From positions 102,343 to 166,342 of the forward strand of contig JAVBLI010000012.1 of assembly GCA_031553595.1 (NCBI GenBank): a DNA stretch of 64,000 nucleotides. Direction: 5' to 3'. Made by a program: the position numbers and the translations under genes. A model generated the notes under the pieces. It saw only the letters and a program-made list of their open reading frames with translations, was not told the origin of the DNA and made no database searches. Below, one piece after another: positions 18,488 through 28,114 of this stretch; positions within the stretch are counted from its first letter, which is position 1, and every line of letters starts with the position of its first letter. The stretch comes from RGIG3701 sp031553595. Its GTDB lineage: Bacteria > Planctomycetota > Planctomycetia > Pirellulales > Thermoguttaceae.

Positions 18488-21298
18488 TTATTTCCCATTC
18501 CCACACAGCCGACGGCTTAATTCCGTGGCCGGCAACTGCGCGACGGAGGCGTTCATGAACGTGCCGGAAACCAGGGCGGAGTTCAGGGTATAAACCAGCC
18601 GCAAGTAATTCCCCGTGGCGGTACGTGCGTTTTCCAGGGCCGTGAAGAAGGCGGGGAAATCTTTCTGCGCGACGGTCGGCGGCAGGCCGTCATCCGCACC
18701 GGGCGGAACCAACTGGCCAAGATCTTCGAGCTTTTTATCGGCCTCCGCACACAGCGCGACGCAAAATTCCAGATGCCGGGCCAACTGCAGCGCGCGGTCA
18801 TGATAGGCCGAGCCGGGCGCCAGCGTGTCCAGCCGTAAATCGTATTTCCCGGTATTCGGACGCGAAACGGCCATCGGCAGCGCCGTCCGCTGCCCTGGCG
18901 CCAGCGCCCCCGCACGATCCAGCCGCATCAGCACCCGGAACGCGTCTGCCTCCAGCCCCAGCCGCTGGGCATTCAGCGTTTCCACAGCCGCCGTCAACCG
19001 CAGCCCGGAAAGCGTGTCCGCCGCGGTGGTGGGATTCTGCAACTGATCGCGCCCCAGCGACGCCAAAATATCCGCCTGATAATTAAGCACCACCAGCTGC
19101 GCCTGCAGCACCGAATACCGCCAATAATCTTTCGCGGCCTGCTCCCGCTGCGACACACTCACCCGCCGGAACACATCCTCCAGCGAAAGCGCCTTCCCGG
19201 GCGGCGTTTTCCCGGAATTCAGCGATTCCAGGGACGCCGAGAGCGGAATTTTCGCGGATGTATACGGAATCTCACCGGTTTTCGCTGACGCACCCTCCGC
19301 CGGCAGTACCGGCTTCAGCGAAGAACGCGGCCGACCGCCAGGCACCACCGGATCCGGCGCCACGGACGGCAACGACGCATCACTACCCGTCTCCCCACCG
19401 ATCCGCTCAAAACTCCTGCCATGCGGAGGCGTTTCCTCCAGCGGCGGCATCCCCGCTCCCGGCATCAGATACATATCCCCCGAAAATCCCGGATCATCCA
19501 TTTCGTCCGCCGGGAGGTAATCATCCGCAGGCAGCGTACCGTTCTCGGTCGGTAAACGCGGCGGCGTCACCACTCCGGCACCCGGACGCACGGCGCTACC
19601 CGGCGCCAGCACACTTTCCGGCGGCGCCGCAGGACGCCCACTGTCCGCACGCGGCGTTTCCCTTCCACCTTCCGGCGCAAACGCCGGCGCGGTATCCGGG
19701 GAAGCCGCTTCCGGTTTTTTCGCCACCACAAGCAGCGGCGCAAGCGCGGAACCGCGTTTTCCGCTGACCGCCAGCACGTAATCCAGGATGTCCATATTAT
19801 ACTGAATGAGCGACTTAAAAAGCATCTCCCGCCGCTGCTCGACGGCCCAGGACGCCTGCAAAATTTCGCCCGGCACACCGGTTTTCGCCACCTCCTGCCG
19901 CACATACTCCGCCGCGCGATAAGCGGCCCCGGCGGCATTCCACTGCTGCCAGCGCAAATCCACGATCCGGTTCAGCATTTCCAGCCGCGGCGAACCGTCC
20001 CCCTGCTCCGCCATTTTCTCATACTGCGTATTATACGCCCCGGCGTGCGGCATGTCGGCCGGCCAGATTTCTCGCGAATACCCCGCCATTTCACCCAGCC
20101 GCACGGCGTTCGCCCGCAACGTGGCCAGCGCGTCATTCATGGCCGTCTGCGCCGCACTCTGCGCCGCGCGCATGTCAGCCGATACCCCGCGTGCGCCGGA
20201 AGCCTGTTTATTCAGAAAATCCACCTGATTTTTCCAGTACGCATACGCCCCGGCACTGTCCGCCGCCTCCCAGTACGCCCGCACCGCCGCACGCAGCGCA
20301 TCATCGCCGCCGGAAATCCGCCCGAGAAATTCCTCCAGCGAAATCTGCTCCACGTTTTCCAGCGTGGAAGCGGGCACGGCCGTCAGCCGCGAAAGCAGCT
20401 CCCGGGCCACCGCCGACTGCGCCGCCAGCTCTTCCGGCGTTTTCGTCGCCGGCGTTTTCGCATCCGCCGCCGGGAGTCTGTCCGGCACGGAAGCCCTTTC
20501 ATCCGAAAACGCGGGCGCACGCACTCCACCCGGAGCTTCCGCGCCAAACGGCGTGTCTACACGCGTCGCGCCCGGAGAAAGCACCCCGCCCGGGCCCCCC
20601 AGCCCGTCATCCGTCACCGCCGGCAGGCCATGCGGAAGAATTTCGTCATCCAGATCATCCACCGCAGGCATCGCGCCGCCCGGCACCGTCATCGGCGGCA
20701 AACCACCGGAAAAGCCGCTCAGCGGGTCATCATCCCCCAGATCGTCGTAATCCGAAAGCCCCGTGGGCGTCCGCGCATCCACGGTTCCCGCACCCGGTGC
20801 TGCCGAGCGTGTTCCCCCCGCTCCCGGCGCAGTTACCGCCGGTGCCGTTCCCGTGCGAGTCGCGCCAGTACCCGGTGCAGTCACCGCCGCGGGTGGCGTC
20901 ACGGCACGTGTTGCGCCCGCACCCGGTGCTGCGACTGCCGCCGGTGGCGTCCCCGTACGTGTTACTCCGGCACCCGGCACTGCCGCCGCAGGTGTGTCCG
21001 TCACGCCCGGCTTCTCCACCCGGTGCGGACTGCTTTTCGGAGCCTCTTTTTTCACTGTCCGCGGCGTTCCGGGCGCGGGCAGACTCGGCTGTGCGTAATT
21101 CATCGTCGGCAGGGTAACATCCTCCCCCGGCACCGCGTCCGGCACTTTCACCTCCGGGCGTTTTTCCAGTTCCCTCAGCAGGGTCACATCCGCATTCGCC
21201 GCTGGCACCCGCCGCGCCGCCGCTTCATCCGCCACCGCAAACGTCACTCCCACCAGGGAAACCGCACAAAAACCACATATAATTCGGACTTTTTTCAT
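18488..21298 (-). CDS. Large secreted Pro/Ala-rich protein with two helical regions
   Basis: 936-aa exported protein, not firmly recognised. A signal peptide (MKKVRIICGFCAVSLVGVTFA) is followed by a low-complexity region, about residues 60-300. That region contains degenerate 16-17-aa repeats such as TRTGTPPAAVAAPGAGA and then Gly/Asp-rich segments. Two similar helical regions follow, about 305-500 and 700-920. Each starts with a LE(E/D)(F/V)(L/F)xR(I/V) element and a YW-containing helix, with a disordered Gly/Pro-rich linker between. The paired long helices loosely recall TolC-type outer-membrane efflux proteins, but the conserved TolC motifs are not clear, so this stays a suggestion. RBS AGAGGTG; own promoter at 21384-21411. 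Confidence 0.65.
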   Translation of the reverse strand: MKKVRIICGFCAVSLVGVTFAVADEAAARRVPAANADVTLLRELEKRPEVKVPDAVPGEDVTLPTMNYAQPSLPAPGTPRTVKKEAPKSSPHRVEKPGVTDTPAAAVPGAGVTRTGTPPAAVAAPGAGATRAVTPPAAVTAPGTGATRTGTAPAVTAPGAGGTRSAAPGAGTVDARTPTGLSDYDDLGDDDPLSGFSGGLPPMTVPGGAMPAVDDLDDEILPHGLPAVTDDGLGGPGGVLSPGATRVDTPFGAEAPGGVRAPAFSDERASVPDRLPAADAKTPATKTPEELAAQSAVARELLSRLTAVPASTLENVEQISLEEFLGRISGGDDALRAAVRAYWEAADSAGAYAYWKNQVDFLNKQASGARGVSADMRAAQSAAQTAMNDALATLRANAVRLGEMAGYSREIWPADMPHAGAYNTQYEKMAEQGDGSPRLEMLNRIVDLRWQQWNAAGAAYRAAEYVRQEVAKTGVPGEILQASWAVEQRREMLFKSLIQYNMDILDYVLAVSGKRGSALAPLLVVAKKPEAASPDTAPAFAPEGGRETPRADSGRPAAPPESVLAPGSAVRPGAGVVTPPRLPTENGTLPADDYLPADEMDDPGFSGDMYLMPGAGMPPLEETPPHGRSFERIGGETGSDASLPSVAPDPVVPGGRPRSSLKPVLPAEGASAKTGEIPYTSAKIPLSASLESLNSGKTPPGKALSLEDVFRRVSVSQREQAAKDYWRYSVLQAQLVVLNYQADILASLGRDQLQNPTTAADTLSGLRLTAAVETLNAQRLGLEADAFRVLMRLDRAGALAPGQRTALPMAVSRPNTGKYDLRLDTLAPGSAYHDRALQLARHLEFCVALCAEADKKLEDLGQLVPPGADDGLPPTVAQKDFPAFFTALENARTATGNYLRLVYTLNSALVSGTFMNASVAQLPATELSRRLCGNGK

Positions 21299-21383
21299 GA
21301 GAGCACCTCTTTTTTAGAAAAATCGTCTTTTTTTGTTAAATCGTTAAAGACTTTACCTTTATTTTACCAGATTTCGTCCTAAA

Positions 21384-21411
21384 AATATAGTCACGCGGCG
21401 TATTTTTTCAA
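21384..21411 (-). promoter_or_regulatory. Sigma-70-type promoter for the 936-aa secreted protein gene
   Basis: Minus strand TTGAAA, 16 bp, TATATT; leader of about 75 nt. Confidence 0.6.
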
Positions 21412-21419
21412 AAAATTCC

Positions 21420-21572
21420 CCAAATTATAAGGAGCCCTTTTTCCACATCCCGGATGGATGGAATGTTTATAGATAACGTTCCCACACCGAATTCCACCGC
21501 TCCGTCAGGGGCTTTATAATCGCCCACTTTCAATAAACATTTCGTTCCTACGGAGCGGATGTGGGCCAATAA
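21420..21572. repeat. Structured intergenic palindrome with nested inverted repeats
   Basis: This fills most of the gene-free gap 21299-21672. Arms pair in order: CCACATCC with GGATGTGG, GGAATGTTTATAG with ATAAACATTT, and CCGCTCCGT with ACGGAGCGG. The short minus-strand open frame inside it is not credible as a gene. It resembles dispersed palindromes containing a GTTCCTACGGA-type motif seen in other bacteria, but no second copy is in this window. Confidence 0.5.
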
Positions 21573-21602
21573 TCTTCTTAATATTTTCACCCCCTCACTC
21601 TC

Positions 21603-21631
21603 TTGCCATTCCCGTCCGCATCCCGTAAAAT
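21603..21631 (+). promoter_or_regulatory. Sigma-70-type promoter for the HD hydrolase gene
   Basis: TTGCCA, 17 bp, TAAAAT, about 40 bp before the ATG. The remaining leader is almost entirely the heptamer array. Confidence 0.6.
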
Positions 21632-21636
21632 GTATT

Positions 21637-21672
21637 CATTTAGCCTTTAGCCTTTAGCATTTAGCATTCCCC
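21637..21672 (+). repeat. Heptamer array abutting the HD hydrolase ATG
   Basis: Units of TTTAGCC/TTTAGCA type repeat with period 7 and end four bases before the start codon (CATTCCCC ATG). There is no Shine-Dalgarno sequence. Confidence 0.65.
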
Positions 21673-23013
21673 ATGCACACGCTTCCCGAAATCACGGCGC
21701 TGGACATGCGTCAGAACATTATTCGTATTCCGTCCGAGCTGGACGTGCCACTGACGCCGCGGGTGCGCCGGATTTTGGACACGGCGGAGTTTCAGCGTCT
21801 GAGGCATGTTTCGCAGCTTGGGCTGGTGGCGCAGGTGTACCCCGGGGCGGTACACTCGCGTTTCGAGCATTCTCTGGGCGTGTACCGGCTGGCGGTGCTG
21901 CTGGTAAAGCGGATGGGCCATGACCGGCGTTTCGCGGAGATCATTTCCCGGGACATGGCCGAGACGTTCCTGCTGGCCGCTCTGCTACATGATTTGGGGC
22001 ATTTCCCGTTTTGTCACCCTGTGGAAGACATGCGGCTGCCGGAAGTCGTACCGCATGAGGCCGGGCTGCGGGAGCATCTGGAAAACGTGGATTCCGGGAT
22101 TTCGCGCGCAATTCGGGAAGACTGGCGTGCGGCCCCCGCGGACGTCCTGGCGATTCTCGAAAAAACCGGCAAAACGCCTGCGTTAAAGCTCCTGGCCAGC
22201 ATGATGTCCGGCCCGGTGGATATCGACAAAATGGATTATCTGTACCGCGACAGCCTCCACGCCGGCGTGCCGTACGGGCGAAATTTCGATCAGGAACGCC
22301 TCTTGGGCAGCCTCTGTCTGAACGCCGCCGGAGACGCCCTGGCCATCTCCAGCAAGGGAAAAACCGCCGCCGAGCTAATGGTTTTCGCGCGGTACGTCAT
22401 GTTCAGCGAAGTTTATTGGCACCACGCCGTCCGCAGCGCCACGGCCATGTTTCAGCGGCTGTATTTCGAGATTCGCCGCCATCTTTCACCGGAAGAAGCC
22501 GCCTCGTTTTACCGGAAGCTCACGGTTTCCACCGAGGCGCACGCCGTCCGTACGCTCCGCCGCGCGATCCGCCCGCATGCCGCACGTACACTCTGGGCCG
22601 GGCTTTTCGGGCAAAAACGCACGCTCTACAAACAAGTCGGCCAGTACAGCGTCTTCGAGCACCCGGAGGTTTATCGCCGTTACACCCGCCGGCCATACGC
22701 CGATCTCGTCCGCCTGGCCGTGCGTTTCGCCGAAGCCCTTTCTTCGGAAACCGGACAAAAAATCCACCCCCACGAGGTTATCCTCGACGCCCCACCGATG
22801 GAGCGGGAAGTGGAGTTCGTCGTGGATATTTTTTACGCCAAAAACGGCACATACTTCCCATTTTCCCGTGTTTCGCCCGTCGTGCGTGCCCTAGCCGTGG
22901 AGCAATTCGACGACATCGTCAAACGCGTTCGCCTTTTTCTCCACCCGCGGTGCCTCACGCTGCCCGGCGTGCGCGAAACCGACTTCGAACGCCTGCTGGC
23001 GCTGATTATATAA
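21673..23013 (+). CDS. HD-domain phosphohydrolase (dNTPase/SAMHD1-like)
   Basis: 446-aa cytoplasmic metal-dependent phosphohydrolase. Metal ligands are visible: H66 in HSRFEHSLGVY, the H106-D107 pair in AALLHDLGHFPFCH, and a later Asp in PVDIDKMDYLYRDSLHAG near 180. This pattern is that of the dGTPase/SAMHD1-related HD branch acting on nucleotides, though many members have no known substrate. Length fits. It is monocistronic behind its own promoter, with an SD-less start next to a heptamer array. Confidence 0.85.
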   Translation: MHTLPEITALDMRQNIIRIPSELDVPLTPRVRRILDTAEFQRLRHVSQLGLVAQVYPGAVHSRFEHSLGVYRLAVLLVKRMGHDRRFAEIISRDMAETFLLAALLHDLGHFPFCHPVEDMRLPEVVPHEAGLREHLENVDSGISRAIREDWRAAPADVLAILEKTGKTPALKLLASMMSGPVDIDKMDYLYRDSLHAGVPYGRNFDQERLLGSLCLNAAGDALAISSKGKTAAELMVFARYVMFSEVYWHHAVRSATAMFQRLYFEIRRHLSPEEAASFYRKLTVSTEAHAVRTLRRAIRPHAARTLWAGLFGQKRTLYKQVGQYSVFEHPEVYRRYTRRPYADLVRLAVRFAEALSSETGQKIHPHEVILDAPPMEREVEFVVDIFYAKNGTYFPFSRVSPVVRALAVEQFDDIVKRVRLFLHPRCLTLPGVRETDFERLLALII

Positions 23014-23082
23014 ATCTTGCACTCTATTGTTGCACACATTACCTAAAATTTGTTCATTTTTTTCATTTTTTGCACAAAAGGC

Positions 23083-23111
23083 TTGACACGCCGCGAAGTC
23101 GTGATTATCAT
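23083..23111 (+). promoter_or_regulatory. Sigma-70-type promoter for the beta-strand-repeat surface protein
   Basis: TTGACA, 17 bp, TATCAT, the closest match to consensus in the window; leader of about 60 nt. Confidence 0.65.
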
Positions 23112-23175
23112 AGATACTAATGGTTAATATTGTATGATTCTCAGGTATTCTCTAACAAAAAAAGAGACTTTTCCC

Positions 23176-26100
23176 ATGAAAACATCTTTCCTGACGTGTT
23201 TTTCGTTCATGCGGCGTGTTCTCACGGTAGGATTCGTCGTTTCACTATGCCTGTTGGGCGGCACGACGAATGGCATGGCCGATGTGTATTTAAATGACGT
23301 TACGAATGACACGGCTTACGACAGTGTCGGAACGATTTTTTATACTGGATCGACCAACCAGCGAGAACTCCAAGGCAACATCACCGGAACGACGCGTCTG
23401 GAAGCTACTTTTCCCAACGGTACAAGCAATGCTTGCCGCCTCTCTCTGACCGGCGATGGCAATAATTTCTCCGGGGAATCTCCTTCACCGGCGGCACGTT
23501 GCGTACGAACCAGGCAAACGGCCTTGGTACCGGGGCGATCACGCTCAACAATGCCGTCATTATGAGCGGAACCGATAGCCTGAATGTCAGCCAGACCCTC
23601 ACGCTCGTCAACTGGGGCGGCTTCCGGGCCAGCAGCAAAGTCACCGTTTCCGGCAAAATCACCGGCACCGCCGATTTGATTATCGCCACCGACGGGCAAG
23701 GCGCCCCGAATAATGCCAACGACTCCAAAGCGGCCATCCTGACCTACAGCGGCAACGATTACACCGGCGTCACCGGCATCGGCACGATGAAAGGGCAGGA
23801 CGTAACCGACGGCTACGCCCGCCTGAAGCTGGGGGCCAGCAACGTGCTGCCCTCCACGACGGTGGTGGAAATCGGCAGAACCTCTGTCAGCACCAACGCG
23901 GCCAACAGCCAGCTCATTCTCGGCAGCGGAACCGAAAACACCGTCGCTGGTGTGCACGGCGTCGGCCAAATTCTCGGCGACACCTCGGCCGCGACGTTAA
24001 ATATTAACGCCGCCAGCGGACAGTCCTACACCCTCACCGGGGCGCTGATCGGCTACACCGGCGGCATCACGCTGAACATCGGCGGCGCCGGCACGCAAAG
24101 CTTCGGCGGCGCGACCGCCATCGCCAACACCGTAAACTTCACCGTCAATTCCGGCACGCTGGAATTCGCCAAAACCGCTGCCGTTACAGCCGCGACCACG
24201 CTGACGGTCAACAACGGCGGAACGTTCCAGATCGCCTCCGCCGCGACTGGCGAGCAGCAAATTACCGGCTTGATGACCGTCAACACCGGCGGCACCGCGA
24301 ACATCAACGGAAAATCCATCTCCAACGGCGGGCTGTCCGGTGCCGGCGCGATTACCGGCAACGGGCAAATGCGTATCACCCCGGCTGCCGACGCCACCTA
24401 TACCGGTTCGCTGGCCCTCGCCTCCCTGACCGTCGACGGCGGCGCCGGCGTCCAGACCATCGGCGGAACGCAGGATTTTTCCAACACGAACCTCACCGTC
24501 TCCGGCGGCAGCCTGGCGCTCAACGCCACGTTTACGGACGGCAAAATCGGCAATAACGTCACCCTTTCCGGCGGAACGCTCACCATCGGCAGCAACGTCG
24601 GGACTACCGTTTCCACCGGCGGCGCGTTCCGGTTCACTGGCGGCTCGCTGAACCTCGGCGCTCGCACGCTGGCCGTCACGGGCGGTCTGGCGGGCAACGG
24701 CGTCGTCACCGGCGGCACGATCGACGCGACCCTGGAAGCGGGCCAAACCTACAACTTCACCGGCACGCTCGCCGGCGTCAGCGGAACCGACGTGCTGAAA
24801 CTCAACATCGGCGGGGATGCCACGGGCAAACAAATCCTCGGCGGCGCGGTCGCGGCCGCCAACACCAACATCACCCTCAACGCCGGCACGCTGCAACTGA
24901 ACAAATCCGACAGTGCGGCTACCGTCGCCAACAACCTCGCGCTCAACGGCGGCAAGTTGGAATTCGGGAACACCACCGCCATGCAACGCGTGACCGACAC
25001 CGTCACCGTCGGAGCCGGTATGGGCACCTCCATCGACCTCAACGGCGGCATCCTCGCCGCGAAAACATATGACACCTCCGCCGCCACGGCCGGCTTCAAG
25101 TTCGTCAACTCGAACGCCAGCCAGGTGGGAACGCTGTTCTTCACGAATGTGGGAACAAGTACGTTCACCGCACATACCGGTATTATGGACAATGCGAACA
25201 TGCGTCTGGGCCTTTGGGGCACCGGTGGACAGATTCGCCTGAACAAAACCCAGAATTTCGAAGGCGGCATCTGGGTGAAAGAAACGATCGTACGCCCCGA
25301 CCCCGACGGCAACGCGGAAATGAACCCCACGACTCGCCAGTCGTTCCTGGGCAAAGTCCCCGAAACCTTCGTCGCCAATTCGATCATCCTCGACCAGGGA
25401 ACGATTCAGAACTCGAGTGGAAACATTATCATCGATAAATATCAGGGCATCTACGTCACCGAAAACGGCGGAACCGTGCGTACTGGAAACGGCAATCAGT
25501 ACACGACGACCATCAACAGCGTCATTTCCGGCCCCGGCTGGTTCGGTGTTTCCGGCGACAACGCGGGCGGCGCGATTTTAAACGCCGTCAACACCTACGA
25601 GGGCGGCACCCGAATCGGTTCAAACCTGTATGAAACCGGCGATAAAAACGCCACCCTGACCACGAACATCAGCGGCGCCCTGCCCGCCGGCAGAGACGTT
25701 TCGCTGCTGACGACCGGCTCCCTGCTGAAGCTCAATAATACAACGCAGTCGATCGGCGCGCTGACAAACACGGGAGGCACGATCAACTTCGGCGGAACCG
25801 ACGCCAACCTGACCGCGACGCTTGTCACCAACAGCGGAACGATCAATCTGGACGGCGGCAACATGACGGCCACCTCCCTGACTGGCACCGGTGGTACGAT
25901 TAAAAACGACAGTACGACGACAGCACTATTAACCCTCAACAACATCTCCGGCGAAGCTTCCTATTCCGGAACGATTACCGGCAATATTAAAGTTGTCAAA
26001 ACAGGCACTTCGCGGCAGATTATCAATGGGGCGCAGACACACACCGGCGGCACCCTCATCCAGGAAGGCGTCCTGCGTCTGAATGGCACGGCGTCGACAC

Positions 26101-26999
26101 TCGGCTCCGGAACGATCACATTCGACAATCAGGACAAGACGGACGCGGCAAACAACTATGCCACGCTCATGCTGGAAAACAGCAAGACGCTTGCCAACGA
26201 TATCGAGTTGCTCAATTCCAATGATCTGGGGCAAGGCTTCTCCGGCGGCTCGCTACGGATGACCAATGCGATAACGGTGACGCTCAACGGCAACATCTCC
26301 GGCGACGGCACCCTGTTCCTCAACCGCGGAGAGGGAGGGGGTTCCGCCCAGTCGATTATCTTCAATGGGAACAACACCTACACGGGCGGCACCTCGGTTT
26401 ACGGCGCTGGCGCGTTGACGCTGGTGGCCGCCAGCGATTCCGCGTTCGGCACTGAAAAAATCACGATGAACAACTCCTCCACCCCGACGATTCAATTCGA
26501 CACCACCGCGGGCAAGCGGACGATTTCGAATAATATCGATCTCAATGGCAGGAATCTCGCGCTGACCCGAAGCGGCGCTAATCAGGCGGTGTATGCTGGC
26601 GAAGTTTCCGGAACCGGAAACCTTTCCATCGGCGGCGTCGATCTTTATTTCGATCTGGATTCGGTTGCCGACCCGTCCACGGATACCTTCTGGGCCGGCC
26701 TGTATGGAACCATCGATTTCACCAGCCCGACGACGATTCACCTCCTGACCGCGGACCCGTTCCAGTATGTCGGCGAAAATTTCTCCCTCTTCGGAAACAC
26801 GACGGCCACCGGAGTCGAGAATGTTAATCTCCTGCTGCCGACGATCCCGGACATCAACTGGGAGTGGACTGCCACCGAGGGAGCGGGAATCAACTTTATA
26901 CTCAACGGGTATAGTGTGCCCGAGCCGACGACGTGGGCGATGCTGCTGCTGGGCGTGCTGGGCGTGGGCATCCTGAGAAAGAAGCGTGCCGCGGTGTGA
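23176..26999 (+). pseudogene. PEP-CTERM autotransporter-type beta-strand-repeat protein, frameshifted
   Basis: Large surface protein read in two frames. Start at 23176 (MKTSFLTCFSF...) opens a signal peptide; this frame runs to 23565. The rest continues in another frame from about 23480 to 26999. The break is at TCCGGGGAATCTCC (about 23476-23490). One extra G restores NNFSGGISFTGGTLRTNQ and one frame of 1274 aa. The body consists of many Gly/Thr/Asn-rich strands like NNTYTGG and LTLNNGG, matching autotransporter-associated beta-strand repeats (TIGR02601/PF12951). The end VPEPTTWAMLLLG plus RKKR is a PEP-CTERM signal. Either a real inactivating mutation or an assembly error in a G run. The rest is intact, which favours error or very recent loss. 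Confidence 0.8.
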
Positions 27000-27030
27000 T
27001 GACGGCGTTTCATTTTCAATGAAAAAACAC

Positions 27031-27966
27031 TCACCCCGTCTCGGGCATGAACGTCGCGATGGCGATGCCTGCGGACGGGGTCGGTTTTTGTCCGTGGGGC
27101 AGAATCTGGGAAAAATGCAACTCGCAATTCTTCGCGCCGAAGGAATACATCATCTGCGTGAAGTTTCGGCACGCTGCCGGCACGAGCATCACAGGGCGGC
27201 GCCCGCGGTGATGGTTTAATTCGTGGCACGCCAGCGTCATGATCTGTTCTTCCGTGCGAGCCAGGCCGGGCCCGAGCATGTTACTGCCCGGGTCATTCAC
27301 CGACGCCATGAAGCCGGCGATTTCTCCCGCCGCATCTTCCAGCACGCTGAGGCTCCAGATGCCGTCCGCGTTTTCGACGAAGAAGCGAAAATCTTTTTCG
27401 CGGTGGATGCCCGAAAGTTCCATCTCCAGCGCCACGAGCCGCGGCACGTCCGCCATCTCCGCCGCGCGAATGTTCGTCCCCGCCAGCAGCGGCACGGGCA
27501 CTCCCTCCGCCGGCACGGGGAAGATCATGTCCTGATAAAACGTCACGGGCACGAACCCGCGCTTGTTGTACGTCGAGAACGACTCGAGATTCATGGAGCT
27601 GGACACCAGCCGCACGGGCTTCGACTCCCGGCGGGCCTCGCCGACGATATAATCCAGCATCCGCGACGCGGCTTTTTTGCCAAAATAATCCGGGTGGGTG
27701 TTCATAATGCCCAGGGCGTAATGTGTGGGCCGGGGGTGAAAGAAACAAGACCCGGCAATCCGTGGCACCGTGCCGCTCTCGTCCACCGCAAGAATGCAAC
27801 ACCCCGGGTCCAGCGCCTCGTAAACACGCGGAAAAATTCGCATCGTATCCCACGACCCGTTAACGAGATTATAGCCGCGGTTTTTCATGTACCACGCATT
27901 CAAAGACGCGTGAATCAGGCGTGCGACTTCATCCCAGTCGCCGGGCTGCATGAGGCGGAGTTGCAT
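27031..27966 (-). CDS. GNAT-family acetyltransferase, probably two GNAT-like domains
   Basis: 311-aa protein. Residues about 1-150 form a GNAT-like domain starting MQLRLMQPGDWDEVARLI; the region HPDYFGKKAASRMLDYIV near 95 fits the acetyl-CoA loop (basic-x-x-G-x-G/A type, degenerate here). A second similar unit follows from about 165 (NIRAAEMADVPRLVALE). Substrate unknown. ATG 27966 is chosen because GGAGGT lies 9 nt upstream and it begins the domain. It is co-oriented with leuC but separated from it by palindromic variant copy E; it converges with the PEP-CTERM gene 31 bp away. Confidence 0.8.
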   Translation of the reverse strand: MQLRLMQPGDWDEVARLIHASLNAWYMKNRGYNLVNGSWDTMRIFPRVYEALDPGCCILAVDESGTVPRIAGSCFFHPRPTHYALGIMNTHPDYFGKKAASRMLDYIVGEARRESKPVRLVSSSMNLESFSTYNKRGFVPVTFYQDMIFPVPAEGVPVPLLAGTNIRAAEMADVPRLVALEMELSGIHREKDFRFFVENADGIWSLSVLEDAAGEIAGFMASVNDPGSNMLGPGLARTEEQIMTLACHELNHHRGRRPVMLVPAACRNFTQMMYSFGAKNCELHFSQILPHGQKPTPSAGIAIATFMPETG

Positions 27967-27987
27967 GGGTGGGAACCTCCAGTTTAA

Positions 27988-28101
27988 AACAGCAGCCCGA
28001 AGCGTGAGTGAGGGGCTACCAGTTGATTTGCTATGACGCACGGTACGTAATGGCAGTGATTATCAGCAGCGTATCCCTCGCATACGCTTCGGGCTGTTGT
28101 T
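27988..28101. repeat. Palindromic element, copy E (CCCGAAGCG variant)
   Basis: Same outer ends (AACAGCAGCCC ... GGGCTGTTGTT) and same length class (114 bp), but the inner arms are CCCGAAGCGTGAGTGAGGGG and CCCTCGCATACGCTTCGGG. It occupies the gap between leuC and the GNAT gene. Confidence 0.75.
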
Positions 28102-28114
28102 TCTTGGCCGCGTT

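Noticed and set aside
21408..21590. 60-codon minus-strand frame in the gap before the HD hydrolase gene
   Set aside because: Lies entirely inside the nested palindrome; no RBS or protein-like features.
23476..23479. Phase variation by slipped-strand mispairing in the G run of the surface-protein gene
   Set aside because: Only four Gs; phase-variable tracts are normally much longer. Mutation or assembly error is more likely.
23997..25175. 392-codon minus-strand frame under the beta-strand-repeat gene
   Set aside because: Arises from the Gly/Thr-rich codon pattern of the real gene; no motif.
27005..27030. Terminator between the PEP-CTERM gene and the GNAT gene
   Set aside because: The only hairpin (TTTCATT/AATGAAA) is AT-only and weak; not supported as an intrinsic terminator.
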